Made by a program: the position numbers and the translations under genes. From Ceratodon purpureus (lineage: Eukaryota > Streptophyta > Bryopsida > Pseudoditrichales > Ditrichaceae), in NCBI GenBank assembly GCA_014871385.1, contig CM026425.1, positions 3,305,561 through 3,369,560 on the forward strand: a stretch of 64,000 bases of DNA, written 5' to 3'. The notes below the pieces were generated by a model. It was not told the origin of the DNA. It saw only the letters and a list, made by a program, of their open reading frames with translations, and did no database searches. Positions 47,735-58,151 of the stretch are shown here, piece by piece (positions within the stretch are counted from its first letter, which is position 1; the number at the start of each line of letters is the position of its first letter).

Positions 47735-48700
47735 ACCCCTAAAGGAGGAAGCAACAACTTTTTGGTTATGCCATGAATAGAAAGCAGAGTAAAATGCCCT
47801 AGAAGAGACGAATTTGAGTGTTTTTTGTTCTAAACCCTTTATTATCAAGTTGGCAATACGTATACGGTGAAATTTTACAAAGAAAGTGCATCTGTGATTT
47901 TAGAAAATAGAAAATAGTTGGGTGGTGACGGTGTTTCTACAGTGAAGTCAATGTTTCAACAATGACGGTGTCTCAATTGTACTTTAACACCTAAAATTCC
48001 ACAAAAATCAAAGTGGTTTGCAGTAACTTTGGCAAGCTACGACAATTAGGATTTTTAATATCCTTTGATAAGATTATTCTAGTGATTTTTAATATCCTTT
48101 GATAAGATTATTCTAGGGGTTAAGCACTTTATGCACTGAAATGAAGATCTCTACTTGTGAATTTTTGTTTTTAGCGGTTTTTTTAAATTTTAGAATGCTT
48201 GTATGACCACTACTTAATGACTTCACCGTTTTGGATTTATCAGAAACCCTTTTGAATTTGCTAAAAAGTGCAAGAACAACTCCATGTTGAATAAAATAAA
48301 ATTCAAAATGACACTTATGTCAAACCCATTTTCTCTAAATTGGTAACTCGGAAAAATCTAAAAAAAATTGTATGTGTTCCTAACATACTAGAGAAGAGAA
48401 TTAGCTATAGTTGCCAAGTCTTTATAAATTTCTGAAGTAGCAATTTTCATTCAAACACGGAAACTCATTGTTAGTATTTTAGAAATTCACTAATCTTCCA
48501 AACTTCGAATGTTATTATCTTCCAATGAGTTGCTTCCCTAAATCCAAAATTTGGTACAAATTTCGGTAGCCCACTACTTTCAAAGATCTTACGGTTAAAT
48601 TGCTTATGGTGATTCTCAAATCTATCTCACACTGTAAGATTCAAGTGTGGCACAGTTTGGACTCAAAAACCGTGTAAATACCCCTCCCTCTTTTAGGGGT
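47735..48700. mobile_element. TA-flanked inverted-repeat element, copy 3 (966 bp)
   Basis: The ends are ACCCCTAAAGGAGGAAG and the inverted CCCTCTTTTAGGGGT, with TA on both sides (47733-47734 and 48701-48702). Internally AAGATCTTACGGTTAAAT matches copy 1. A perfect 34-bp tandem duplication sits at 48050-48083 and 48084-48117, followed by an internal TAGGGGTTAA that resembles a right end, as if the duplication created or followed a nested terminus. Non-coding. Confidence 0.8.
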
Positions 48701-48702
48701 TA

Positions 48703-49537
48703 AAATCAAAATAATATTTAAATAAAAATAAAAATTTGGTTTTGATTTGGATGAAACTTACATAGTCACCCTCCAAAGGTATTTTGCTATTCACTAAGTA
48801 AAATATCAGAATTTATCATTAAGTTTTAAAGTTCTCTTCTATTTATATATTTATGTAATTTTGAAATTTTAAATACTTTTGTGATTTTTAGGATTTTCTA
48901 GATATTAAAAAAGAAATCATAAATGCATTATATGACACAAAGTATGCAATGATTTATATAAACTTACAATAAGTAGATTGTATTATAAGGTACATAGAAG
49001 TTATTGAAGAATTCCAGTAGTAAAAAGTTGTATGTTCTGAAAAGATACATGAATTAGGTATGGATTACGTTTCAAGCAACGGGTCTTGTGAAATTTTTGT
49101 ATGACATATGGATCAATTTTTAAAGAAATTCTGATTATGTATTTATTGTGCAAGATAATTGTTTGAAACATATGATCAAAAGATGGACTTTATGTGTAGT
49201 ATATTTATGATTCCTTACAAAAGTGGAGGTATGAAATGTATATGAATTGATTCTATAGTCTATTATACACCACATTATAAATAAAAATTTGACTTTTCAA
49301 AATAAGCAATTTGTATACATCTTGGACCTGGTAAACTTATATTTATGAATTTCTAGAAATGGATAAATTTGGCCAACAAATCATTTTCTAGACTACTCCA
49401 TTATTACTTGAAGATGATATGGTACAATGAGTGCATCATTTTTTAATAAACCGTGACATGATTGTGTAAATTTCTTAATGTTTGAATGGTCAAATCAAAA
49501 TTTAAAGGTTTTCACTATTACAATACTTTACAGCAAA
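48703..49537. other. AT-rich stretch without a gene
   Basis: Nothing recognisable. CTTAATGTTTGAATG at about 49480 occurs in reverse orientation near 33306, a weak hint that the two islands share more sequence. Confidence 0.35.
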
Positions 49538-49812
49538 TCTTTAGTTTTTGTTAAGGTGTGATGTAATAGTTGTTTGATAGATTAAGATTTATTTACCACA
49601 ATTTAATTAGCACTTATTTGATTAAGGTTTACTCACATCAGTAAGGTAAACTATCATAAATTAAATAATCTATCTCATTACAAAAAAATTTAAGAAAAAA
49701 ATTGCTCAAAATTCAATGAGGAATCTCCAGTACACCTAAATAATGATAATAAAGAGAATATCGACAATATTAGGGTGAAGTCTGTTGTGTTGGATTGAAA
49801 TATCACACTTTG
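49538..49812. repeat. Dispersed AT-rich repeat, copy B
   Basis: This is the partner of 35583-35860, in direct orientation with moderate identity. The shared order of landmarks is the same throughout. Confidence 0.8.
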
Positions 49813-50504
49813 ATTGTGGCAATTAATTCACACTATTGGCTACTTAATATTATGAGTTGAGTATCCAAGAACAATTTTAAATCAATATCTTAAGATTATT
49901 TGGTGAATCATTTCTACATAAAAAGAAGCCTTAACAATCCTCAAATCATCTCTTTATATAAATTAAAACCTACATGATCATAAAGCTAAATGAGCCATAG
50001 AAATTTTTGGAAATCCAATGAATATTATTTCTTACGGATAAACAAACTTTCAAAGTTTGTCTTCCTTTGAAAGTCAAAGAACATGTTGTTCATTGGATCT
50101 TGAAGTTTGAATGGTTTTTCTCATTTATTTTGGTCTTAAATGTTGTCATTGTAGTAAATTTGCTTGAATATTTGGGGCATTCTTCACATTCAATTTCAAG
50201 ATTGCTTAGACTGAGGGGAGTAGTTCTTTACTTCTATTCTTTTGTCATGTGGACTTAGGGTCAGGTGTGAATGAACGGACGCTTCAGTCATATCGATCTC
50301 CTTCAAGAGAGAGAGAAACTTCGGTTTCCGGAGGAGGTCGACATGAATTAAGTGTCTATTCAATTTACATTCAATTTAAAGCCCACAAAACAAAGGTATG
50401 GAAGTAAAGATCTACTCCTTCCTTTTGAGAGTAGACACTTTAGTCACAAGTAACTAGTAACAAGAAACCATTAAAATGGGCGTATATGATAGTTTGTAGT
50501 GAGA
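49813..50504. other. Non-coding stretch right of the AT-rich island
   Basis: A plus-strand frame at 50067-50258 is hydrophobic (VLNVVIVVNLLEYLG) but has no context or domain; I do not call it. Confidence 0.3.
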
Positions 50505-50519
50505 GTTTGGACACCAAGC

Positions 50520-50720
50520 CACGAGCTCATTGTTGGTTGGAGGTGAGCGCTTGTCTCATGTAACTGGTTCGGGTTCGAACCATGATGGACTCATTTGAGT
50601 AGATGTGGGAGATGAAGTGGCGTGGTACTGCTGAGTGAGCGATCGCAGGCAGGAAATGTGTTGTGCCAACCAACAGCCCCCTTGGCGAAAAATGACAAGA
50701 GACTTTACATCCGTGTCCTA
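50520..50720 (+). repeat. Possible tRNA-derived SINE head
   Basis: GAGCTCATTGTTGG at about 50523 could be a pol III A box, and GGTTCGAACC at 50570-50579 matches the B-box consensus. The spacing fits a tRNA-related promoter. The body and tail are not clearly delimited, and the adjacent T-rich tract more likely belongs to the LINE tail. Confidence 0.3.
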
Positions 50721-51155
50721 ACATCAAATAAAGTAGTTCTAGCTACTAAATTTTTTATTTTGTTTTATTTATTTTTATTTTATTTTGAAGTTTTGATTAT
50801 GAGAGATCTAATGTTTGAGGTATCGGTTGGTGGTTTTATATTCTTTTTTTGTGGAGTAGAATAGATATGGCATATTGTATGGCGATAGTGTTTATGTTTT
50901 TAAAGGTATTTTTGATGGTGGGCATTGGTATTTGGAATTTTCTTTTAAGTGATTTCATTGATGGAATGTGTGTAGTTGCTCTAGGGTCGGTTGTAATGAC
51001 AATAAGAGGGTCAACTTTCCATCCTAGAGCAATGATATTAGCGATTAGTGGATTGTATTTGTTAGTTTTGGCTTCAAATGTTTCTGGAGAGAATCTATCA
51101 TTGCAATATGTAAATTCAATAAATTGTACCGTGAGGTTGGGGTCTACTTCAAAAA

Positions 51156-51173
51156 GGGGGGGGGGGGGGGGGG
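51156..51173. repeat. G18 homopolymer
   Basis: Eighteen G in a row are followed by TGGGGTGGGGG. It lies inside the decayed LINE and reads as a proline run on the coding strand. Confidence 0.95.
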
Positions 51174-52081
51174 TGGGGTGGGGGTCACTTTGGTAGGATA
51201 AGCCTTTAACACATAAGATGTCTGGTCTAAATCTTGAGTTACAGTGGCATCTATGTGTGCCGCATGTGCAAGGGAGTAGCCAATTCGGAACGGTATTTTC
51301 TGGAGGTTTATCATTGAAGGTGCCAGCATTCATGAGATTAAAACAACGAGATTTTTCTCATGAGATTAGCAATTTTTGAATTTCCCAAACTGCTTTGTTG
51401 TGTCTTTTGACGCAAAGTGAATGTATATGTTGTTGTTGACATGTGAGTAGTACGTATAACCATGTATCTGGTTTATGTGATCTGCAAATGGGACATGTGA
51501 TAGATGGAAATCTTTCTCTTTTGAAGAACATTTGTTTTCTAGCAATGCAGCATGGCCCGTGTACGTTCGTGTACCGAATTTCATGAGGCATGATTTTTGT
51601 TTGTCTGTGATGATTGGATTTTTCCAAAATTCATTAGAGAGTTTGTTGTATATGTCTTCATTTTCCGACCATTTGCAAATATTGGGAGTTTGTATTTCTA
51701 AGTTTTTTTCTTTATCATATTTCTTGATTTGTTTTTCTAGATTTTTAACTAATCCTTTGTCTGGAACATCCACCATGGATGGCTATTCGTCTTTTTGGTA
51801 ATAGTACGGGGTAGCATGTGCATATTCGTATGGGTGTTTGGTAGTTCTATATGCTAGATCGACTCCAATTTTTGCTAATTTGTCCGCTTTCTCGTTACTA
51901 TCAATATTGGCGTGTACTTTGACTTTGTGTAATGTAATAGATTGTGTTCTTTTTTGGAGTAGTTCTACTATGGAGGCAAGTGTGATTTGGTCGGGATGAC
52001 TGTTGTGTAATGTAGGATGTTTAATTTGTGTGTTCAGTGAATATAATATGTTTAGGCAATCGGTAAATATATTTGCGAGTT

Positions 52082-52255
52082 CATTAGGAAATTGTGTGTT
52101 GATGATTCTTAGTGTTTTGTGTATAGCCATCATTTCTGCTCGTAGGATGTTTTGGTGTCCATGGAGTCCATTAGGAAATTGTGTGTTGATGATTCTTAGT
52201 GTTTTGTGTATAGCCATCATTTCTGCTCGTAGGATGTTTTGGTGTCCATGGAGTC
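52082..52255. repeat. 87-bp perfect-looking tandem duplication in the LINE RNase H region
   Basis: Copy 1 is 52082-52168 and copy 2 52169-52255. The unit is 29 codons, so the reading frame is kept, and the duplicated peptide includes AEMMAIHKTLRIINT, the part with the RNase H catalytic Glu. Confidence 0.92.
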
Positions 52256-53412
52256 TTTTATGGATGTTGAGCCCTTTAGGGCTGTAGATGCTAAATCCAG
52301 CTTTTTACTTCATCTATCTATTATTGGGACCGATTTCTTTTGGAGGTATAAAAGAGCCATCAATGTAATAACTGAATTGGGGTACAAATTTTAGTGACAA
52401 GTTTATATGGTGATTTGGGATTGGAGGGATATGTGTGAGGTTATTTATGGGTGTATTCGGGTACTCTAATTTGGACCATTTTTTACCGGGTTTGACAGGG
52501 ATATTTAAAAGAGTAGGAAGAGCAATTTGCGTGTAAATTTGTAATACTTTGAGGTTATTTATGATGGGAGTGAGTTGATTCATTTGTTCTTGGTTACCGA
52601 TATTGTTATCATGGTGATGGATGCAAAATATTAGTGGGATGGATAGTTCTTTTATCTCAGTATTGAAATCGGGAGGTATTATAGGTTCTATATATGTGAC
52701 GGTATCTACAACAAAGTGAGCAATAATATGTGTATCCGGGAAAGGGCCAATGTATGGGTTGAAATTTTGGTACCTGTTAGTGTCTCGGGATATGATTATA
52801 GTGATTGTGTTTGGATCGTTTTTAGCCGCAAGACGGGCCCAATGAATGGTTGTTGTAAGTCTCTTTCATTATGGAGGTGACCGTAGGCAATACCTTTTCA
52901 TTTGTGATCAAATGCTTTTAGGGAGCCAAAAATAATATCTCAAGAAAATGGTGAGTAGAATTGGCTAAATTGTGTGGGGCATGTAACTGGGGATGACAAA
53001 TATGATTGTTGAATGTTGAATGTTGCGATTAAAATGTCTAATATTTGAATTGGAATGGTCTATTGGGCACATTTCAGTGGGTAATTTTTTAGGATGCAGT
53101 ATTTATACCTTTGATAAAGCCATACAATTTCGGTTTCAAATGATTGGGTTGGGGATTCTAGGCCATGCGAGTCATTTTTTGCATGTTGATATCGTTTCCA
53201 TAACCATAGTAATCTTGTTTTTGAAATGGTGATGAGGTGTCGGCCATTGTCTTTGTATATATGTGGGACATTGAGACTTGTTTGTATTGTGTTTGTATTT
53301 GTTTGAATGTCGCTTTCTGGTTACATTCATTAATGGAGATGTGTGCTAATGGGATGGTTGTGGCTGGAATAACATAGTAGAGAGAATTTGCTGCTTTAGA
53401 TTGAATCAACAA

Positions 53413-54309
53413 GGAAGGAGAATAACGTTCGATAACTATCTACCTAAATTTTAATTATATTGACAAAGTGCCCAATTTTAGTGTAAATTATAAAAATCTT
53501 ACATAGATATGATCACACTTTATTAAATTATTTTATCAACCTCATATATTCTAAGCACGGTCAATGTGAAAAATTAAACGTCTATTTGCTTGGAACAACG
53601 AATCAAATCAAAAGCCCAAAGTTTCTACTCAAAACAACAAGAATTATGATCCAATCAGTATGATAAATTGTCCTCTTATGATTCTGCTTTTGCCACCTGA
53701 TTATATTATGGTAACCATGTAATATTGAAATTATATGATTTGTTTTATGAATAAGGGAAGGGTCAAAATACTGTAGTCGGAGGGCCGCTTCTCATGCCCC
53801 CTTTCCACTAGTAGAGAATGGGTTGTTATAGACTTCGTTAGTAGGGAGTTACGGAAGTGCGCATTCACACATTGGGGGGTTGACAAGTGTCGAACCTTCA
53901 TCAGGTACGCTGGCACAATTCTATCAACCAGTTATCTACGGTTGTAGTTGAGTTGTAAAGCGGTGGTACCATGTGGATATGGAAGGGTCAAAATTTCCAA
54001 ATTTAGTTAAAAATACAGAGTTACCGCAGAGGTATGGAGATGTAAAGGGAAGGAACACTTAAGTTTGCACTGCCTTCGGAGATATTTCGTTGGAACTGGA
54101 GTACAATGCGCAAAAAAGTTGCTGCCCGGGTTATTGCCCAGGTAAACTGCCATGCTCTACACCAGATGCCGAGGCGTTCATATTAGCTCTGGTATAAGAG
54201 AACATCCATTCTGCTCTATTCTATTTCCTGTTCTATTGTTGCCCATGCGCTCCGTTCAGGTCTGGAATCACCAGCGGCATCTTCTGCGAAGTGATTCCAA
54301 CTCGGTATC
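53413..54309. other. Spacer between LINE and Harbinger element
   Basis: AAGGGTCAAAAT occurs twice (53757 and 53983). CACTAGTAGAGAATGGG at 53807 looks like a CACTA terminus, but no partner end was found. The last part is the leader of the following gene. Confidence 0.35.
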
Positions 54310-56191
54310 ATGGCTGACCACGGTGTGCATCTGCAAGGGGAGGGTCACCAACCAGGTAAGTTACAGAATTTTGTTTTTTATTTTGAGTTCCAGGCAGATG
54401 TAGTTCTGAGTGAAACGCAGATTGGAATTGAACTCTGTGCATTGACAACGAAAGCTGGTGGCATTGTGCCAAAGTTTAACCTAATTTTGAATTACAAGGT
54501 AGTGAGTTCTGTAGCTTATCGCATGCCCACCGTTTTGAACCTTGTTTTAATTCTGCACAAAAAATCCGATGTTCAGTCTATCCAGTCCATTCCCAAGCTG
54601 GTGATCCCTCCTCCCAGTCTTGCGTTGTCCTCCTCAGTGTTCTGAACAGACCTGCACACCTCCCCAAACCCCCTCCGATGGTAAAGTCAGACCCTTTGAC
54701 TCAGTCATTTTTACAAAAACATAATAACAGTGGAAATATGCTGTGACTGTAGGCAGTACAGGTTCCGGTGCACCCTGCTGAGAAGAGTAGTATTGAGGGG
54801 GCCCCGAAAGGGGAGAGCTTTGGATGAAGAAGCTGGGCCATCAAGGAAAAAGGAAAGAGACCCCAACTGGAGCAAGTCCGAGATTCTATCATTGATAGAA
54901 GCAAAGAGACAAGAGTATGTGGAAGAGATGAGTGTGGATGATCCACGTGAACTCATGTGTCTAGAGTTAAGAAAATGGGGAAAGATTGCAAAGATCCTCA
55001 ATGCCAGTAAGGGTGAGGGAGATGTAGAAAGAGATAAGGATGCATGCAAGTATAAATGGTCCACACTTCTCTCTGATTTTAAGAAGATATGGGATTTCCA
55101 TTCAAGAACCGGGAGAAATAGTGAAGAATACTTCACCGAGACAACGGCTGAGCAGAAAAAGCTCCACAAGCTTCCGTAAGCTTTTTACGCTGCAGCCTAT
55201 CGTAACATGACACAGTGGCTGAAAGACAAGGCGACAATGAATCCCCCCCACTCCCGTGACACGATGAATTCCACTGACGGTAACTACCAGGCCCCCATCC
55301 CGGACATAGAGTTTGGACTTGACGATATTGACAGTCAAGGAAAGCCAGCTTGGCATCGCACCATCGGCAGAGTAATCCCCCCCATCGACCTCTCCGACTC
55401 GGAGAGCCTTGCTGTTTCCTCCCATCAGAGTCATGGAGGTGTTTTTGAAAATGCCCATGGATCAGGTACGGGGAATGTCAACCCACACACAGCCTTAGTG
55501 GCAGAGCTGCGTCGACATTGTGCTACATTCTAGTCACCGAGGCGTATAAATGAGGACTTCAACCTCAATACTCCCCTAAACCCCAGGCATCACTCCCCCC
55601 AGGTCCACCCCAGTACCCCCCCCACCTTCTCCGACATCTGCAGGGAACGAGCACAGGGCTGCACCATCGCCTAGATCAGGCTCTGTCCCTCCCGTTAACC
55701 TACAGGGTCGAAGGGCAGAGGAGGTGCCCATCTTATCGTCTACCCCCACCTCTGGAGCAGCAGAGTTACAGCGCACTATGGGCTCTACAAGTCATCGAAA
55801 AAAAAGAAGTGCGGAAGCTTCATCAATTGCAGATGGCGTAAACCAAAGCACAGATAAGATGGTAAGAGCTCTAAGCGACATCAACGAAACGCAGAAGACG
55901 ACTAAGAGGGAAAAGTTAGATGTCCAAACCAGACACTTCGAGGAGATGATATGGTACAAGAAGGAGAGGGATGTCATGGTGTTTGAGAATAGCCGCATTG
56001 CTTAGGAGCATGCCCGGCTGGGTTTAATGAACCAGTAAATGGTTGTTACAGCTCTTTTGAACCTAGCGAGTGCTATCACTTGTGTGGTGGCACCCCCTGC
56101 GGCCCCGCCCATTCCCCCCCAACCTACAGCTGCCCAAAATCCAAGTACTTCCACTTCAGAGGACCCAACCAAAGACACTAATCCCGCATGA
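54310..56191 (+). pseudogene. PIF/Harbinger Myb/SANT-like DNA-binding protein, decayed
   Basis: In Harbinger elements this partner protein binds DNA and recruits the transposase. The first exon is 54310-54355 (MADHGVHLQGEG, donor GTAAGT). The second, from about 54752 to 55466, holds a trihelix/Myb-SANT domain: RDPNWSKSEILSLIEAKR, LRKWGKIAKIL and YKWSTLLSDFKKIWDF, then AFYAAAYRNMTQWLKDKA. The third starts after AACCCCAG at about 55587 and encodes a Pro/Ser-rich linker and a coiled segment (MVRALSDINETQKTTKREK), then a Pro-rich end at 56191. Three in-frame stops (TAA or TAG) interrupt the second and third exons, each explicable by a C-to-T change, so this copy is probably inactive. It is divergent partner to the minus-strand transposase. 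Confidence 0.75.
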
Positions 56192-56902
56192 ATCAGGTCC
56201 GTAACCTGCATGCCACAAAGCAAATGTTAGAATCAATTCTAGATGGTTTACACAGTATTATAATTCGTTAAAAGCCAAGTTCGGTTCTTTCTCAATGAGG
56301 AGAGAGCTTACCGTTAGTGTCTTCTTATCGCTGTCTTCTTCAGTAGTCTCCTCCGCCACATTTCACCTACAACATGTGACAGTAGTGCTGTTATGATCAT
56401 GAGAGCTGCCTATTTATTCTATGTTTATGAGTCCCTAGGACTCAAAAAAAATAAAATTGTTATGTCCTCCAAGTCTCCTATACTCACGTTAAGTTTATTT
56501 TGAAATAAAACATAACCATCTAGCAAATGAAACAGTGCATTCAAAGTGTTGCGTTACCTATGCATGAAGTGTCCTAGGCAGTTGAGTACCCACCCACCCT
56601 CCCCTCCACCGCCAATGACTAATCGGATATTGAATACTGGAAGGACCTGCAATGCAGTGAGAGGTTCCTCTCCACAGGCCCAATGCATCACACATCCAGA
56701 CCCGTGAAAACGAGCACGTGAACACAGAGCTGTGCTTCCCCAGAAGATGGAAAAAAAAACTAGGTGACGTCCCTAAACCCCCCCCGACTGTTGCACAGAT
56801 ACATTGGTGAGGTTAAACCCTTTCCTCCACAAGAAAAGCCGAAAGCCTTTTGAGTTTATCTTCTCCCAGAACCTCGTCCCGGGGAGGGACCTCATCATCG
56901 GC
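56192..56902. other. Spacer between the two Harbinger genes
   Basis: No gene. It is read as the two facing 3' UTRs, with C-rich runs near 56590 and 56777. Confidence 0.4.
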
Positions 56903-58151
56903 CTAGTCAAGCTCAGGGTCGTTGTCTACAGCAGGCGCTAAGCCATCCCTTTGTAACATAGCCAATAGTCTATCAACTTTCTCAGCACTTTGTCCCAACA
57001 GCAAGTTGTGCAGAATTGCACAGCAGACAACCACATTTGGCAAGAGAGTAACATGGAGATCCGAGGCCCCGTGTCGTTCCCATAATGCTTGCTTGAGAAT
57101 GCCGAATGCATTCTCAACCACACTTCGGGCTCTTGGCAACTTACGGTTGAAAAAGTGTCTCCTGTACAGAGCGGCGACCTCCTGACATTTCTCGAAATGG
57201 AGTGATGAGCCAGGGCAAGATTGGATATTCCTTGTCGCCAATCAGGTATGGAACAAAGCCTTCAACCGAATCCGCAGGATCAAACAAGTTTGATGTCGTT
57301 GCCCTGTGGTATAGCATGGACCTCCTCAATTGATGAGCGTCGTTTGTGGAGCCAGGCATGCCCACAGTCAAATCAATGAACTTGGGGGACCTATCCACCA
57401 CCGCCTGACACTGCATGGTATAGCCACCGCTTTTAAAGTAGAAGTAATCCTCTGGGCTTTGGTTCCGCTTTCTCATGTGGAAATGAGTTCCGTCAATGGC
57501 TCCTACCACTCCAGGAAGCCCAGAGAATTCACGAAACTGCGCCATGGTTAGCTGTAAACGTTGCCCAGTGGGCCAAGAGATTTCATGTCGGAGTTCGTCA
57601 TTTATTGCTTTCACGACATCACGAATGATGCTGGAAGCTGTATTGGTTCCAATGGCAAAAAATTCCGAGCACAACAACAGACTAGCTCCTTGACCTAGCT
57701 TGAATAAGGTACATGCAACTCTGACAATGGGAGGTATGGCCATGCGGTAATGTGTATTCGCCTTCTCAATGTGAGGACGTAGCAGGTTAGTGAGACTAAA
57801 AACTACAGACTTGGTTAACTTAAAATTTTCGAGCCAACGACTGTCCTGATCATACTCCTACAGAATGAACCCACTAAACCAGGAGGTGGACCGTGGAAGG
57901 ACCCACCATCCAAGCTCCCTATCAAGCAAAGTAGTGGAATGGGCAATGCGGAAATCATGTAGGACCGATGCAAGAATGGATTGCATGTTCATGAGGGTTT
58001 CGTGAACCTGAGCCACGTTTACTGCAGCATCACACTCATCAGGGTGAATGATTTCCGCGGGTCTGAACATGGTATCTATGACATTTTGTAATAGCTGCAC
58101 CAGCGATGGGAGGAAAAAGGCTACGTTCTGTAGATCTAGTCTACGATCCAT
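56903..58151 (-). pseudogene. PIF/Harbinger (HARBI1-type) DDE transposase, decayed
   Basis: The reading order on the minus strand is: an N-terminal helical part (58151-57861), then EYDQDSRWLENFKLTKSVVF, RPHIEKANTHYRMAIPPIVRVAC and SEFFAIGTNTASSIIRDVV, the usual HARBI1 helix-turn-helix start. The DDE_4 core follows with GAIDGTHFHM (first Asp), YTMQCQAVVD, PGSTNDAH, LIGDKEYPILPWLITPF (second Asp) and, in another frame from about 57190, RRHFFNRKLPRARSVVENAFGILK (Glu), ending at 56903. All three acidic residues are present. One in-frame stop near 57858 and one frame change near 57190 interrupt it. The length if continuous would be about 410 residues, normal for the family. Confidence 0.88.

Larger units (their letters stand above)
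50740..53412 (-). mobile_element. LINE (non-LTR retrotransposon), 5'-truncated and decayed
   Basis: On the minus strand, pieces of the 3' part of a LINE protein appear in order. At 52583-52314 the RNase H start FSYYIDGSFIPP is seen. At 52313-51783 come KAGFSIYSPKGLNIH, then NILRAEMMAIHKTL and KVKVHANIDSNEKADKLAKIG, carrying the RNase H acidic residues. At 51776-51366 there is a linker, and at about 51520-51370 a zinc-knuckle-like CPICRSHKPDTW with VKRHNKAVWEI. At 51333-50836 comes a C-terminal domain, FTYCNDRFSPETFEAKTNKYNPL and GWKVDPLIVITTDPR, resembling nuclease-like tails of some LINEs. Several stops and frame changes separate these pieces. Reverse transcriptase is not recognisable, consistent with 5' truncation. 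A T-rich plus-strand tract at about 50747-50790 would be its poly(A) tail. Confidence 0.75.
54310..58151. mobile_element. PIF/Harbinger DNA transposon, minimum extent
   Basis: The paired convergent genes, Myb/SANT-like (plus) and HARBI1-type transposase (minus), define a PIF/Harbinger element. Terminal repeats and the expected TWA target duplication were not identified, so the true ends lie outside these limits, probably within 54.0-58.9 kb. Confidence 0.75.

Noticed and set aside
50067-50258. Short hydrophobic plus-strand frame
   Set aside because: 63 residues in AT-rich sequence with no promoter, homologue or splice context.
53807-53823. CACTAGTAGAGAATGGG as the end of another CACTA element
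   Set aside because: No inverted partner end with a matching 3-bp flank was found in the window.
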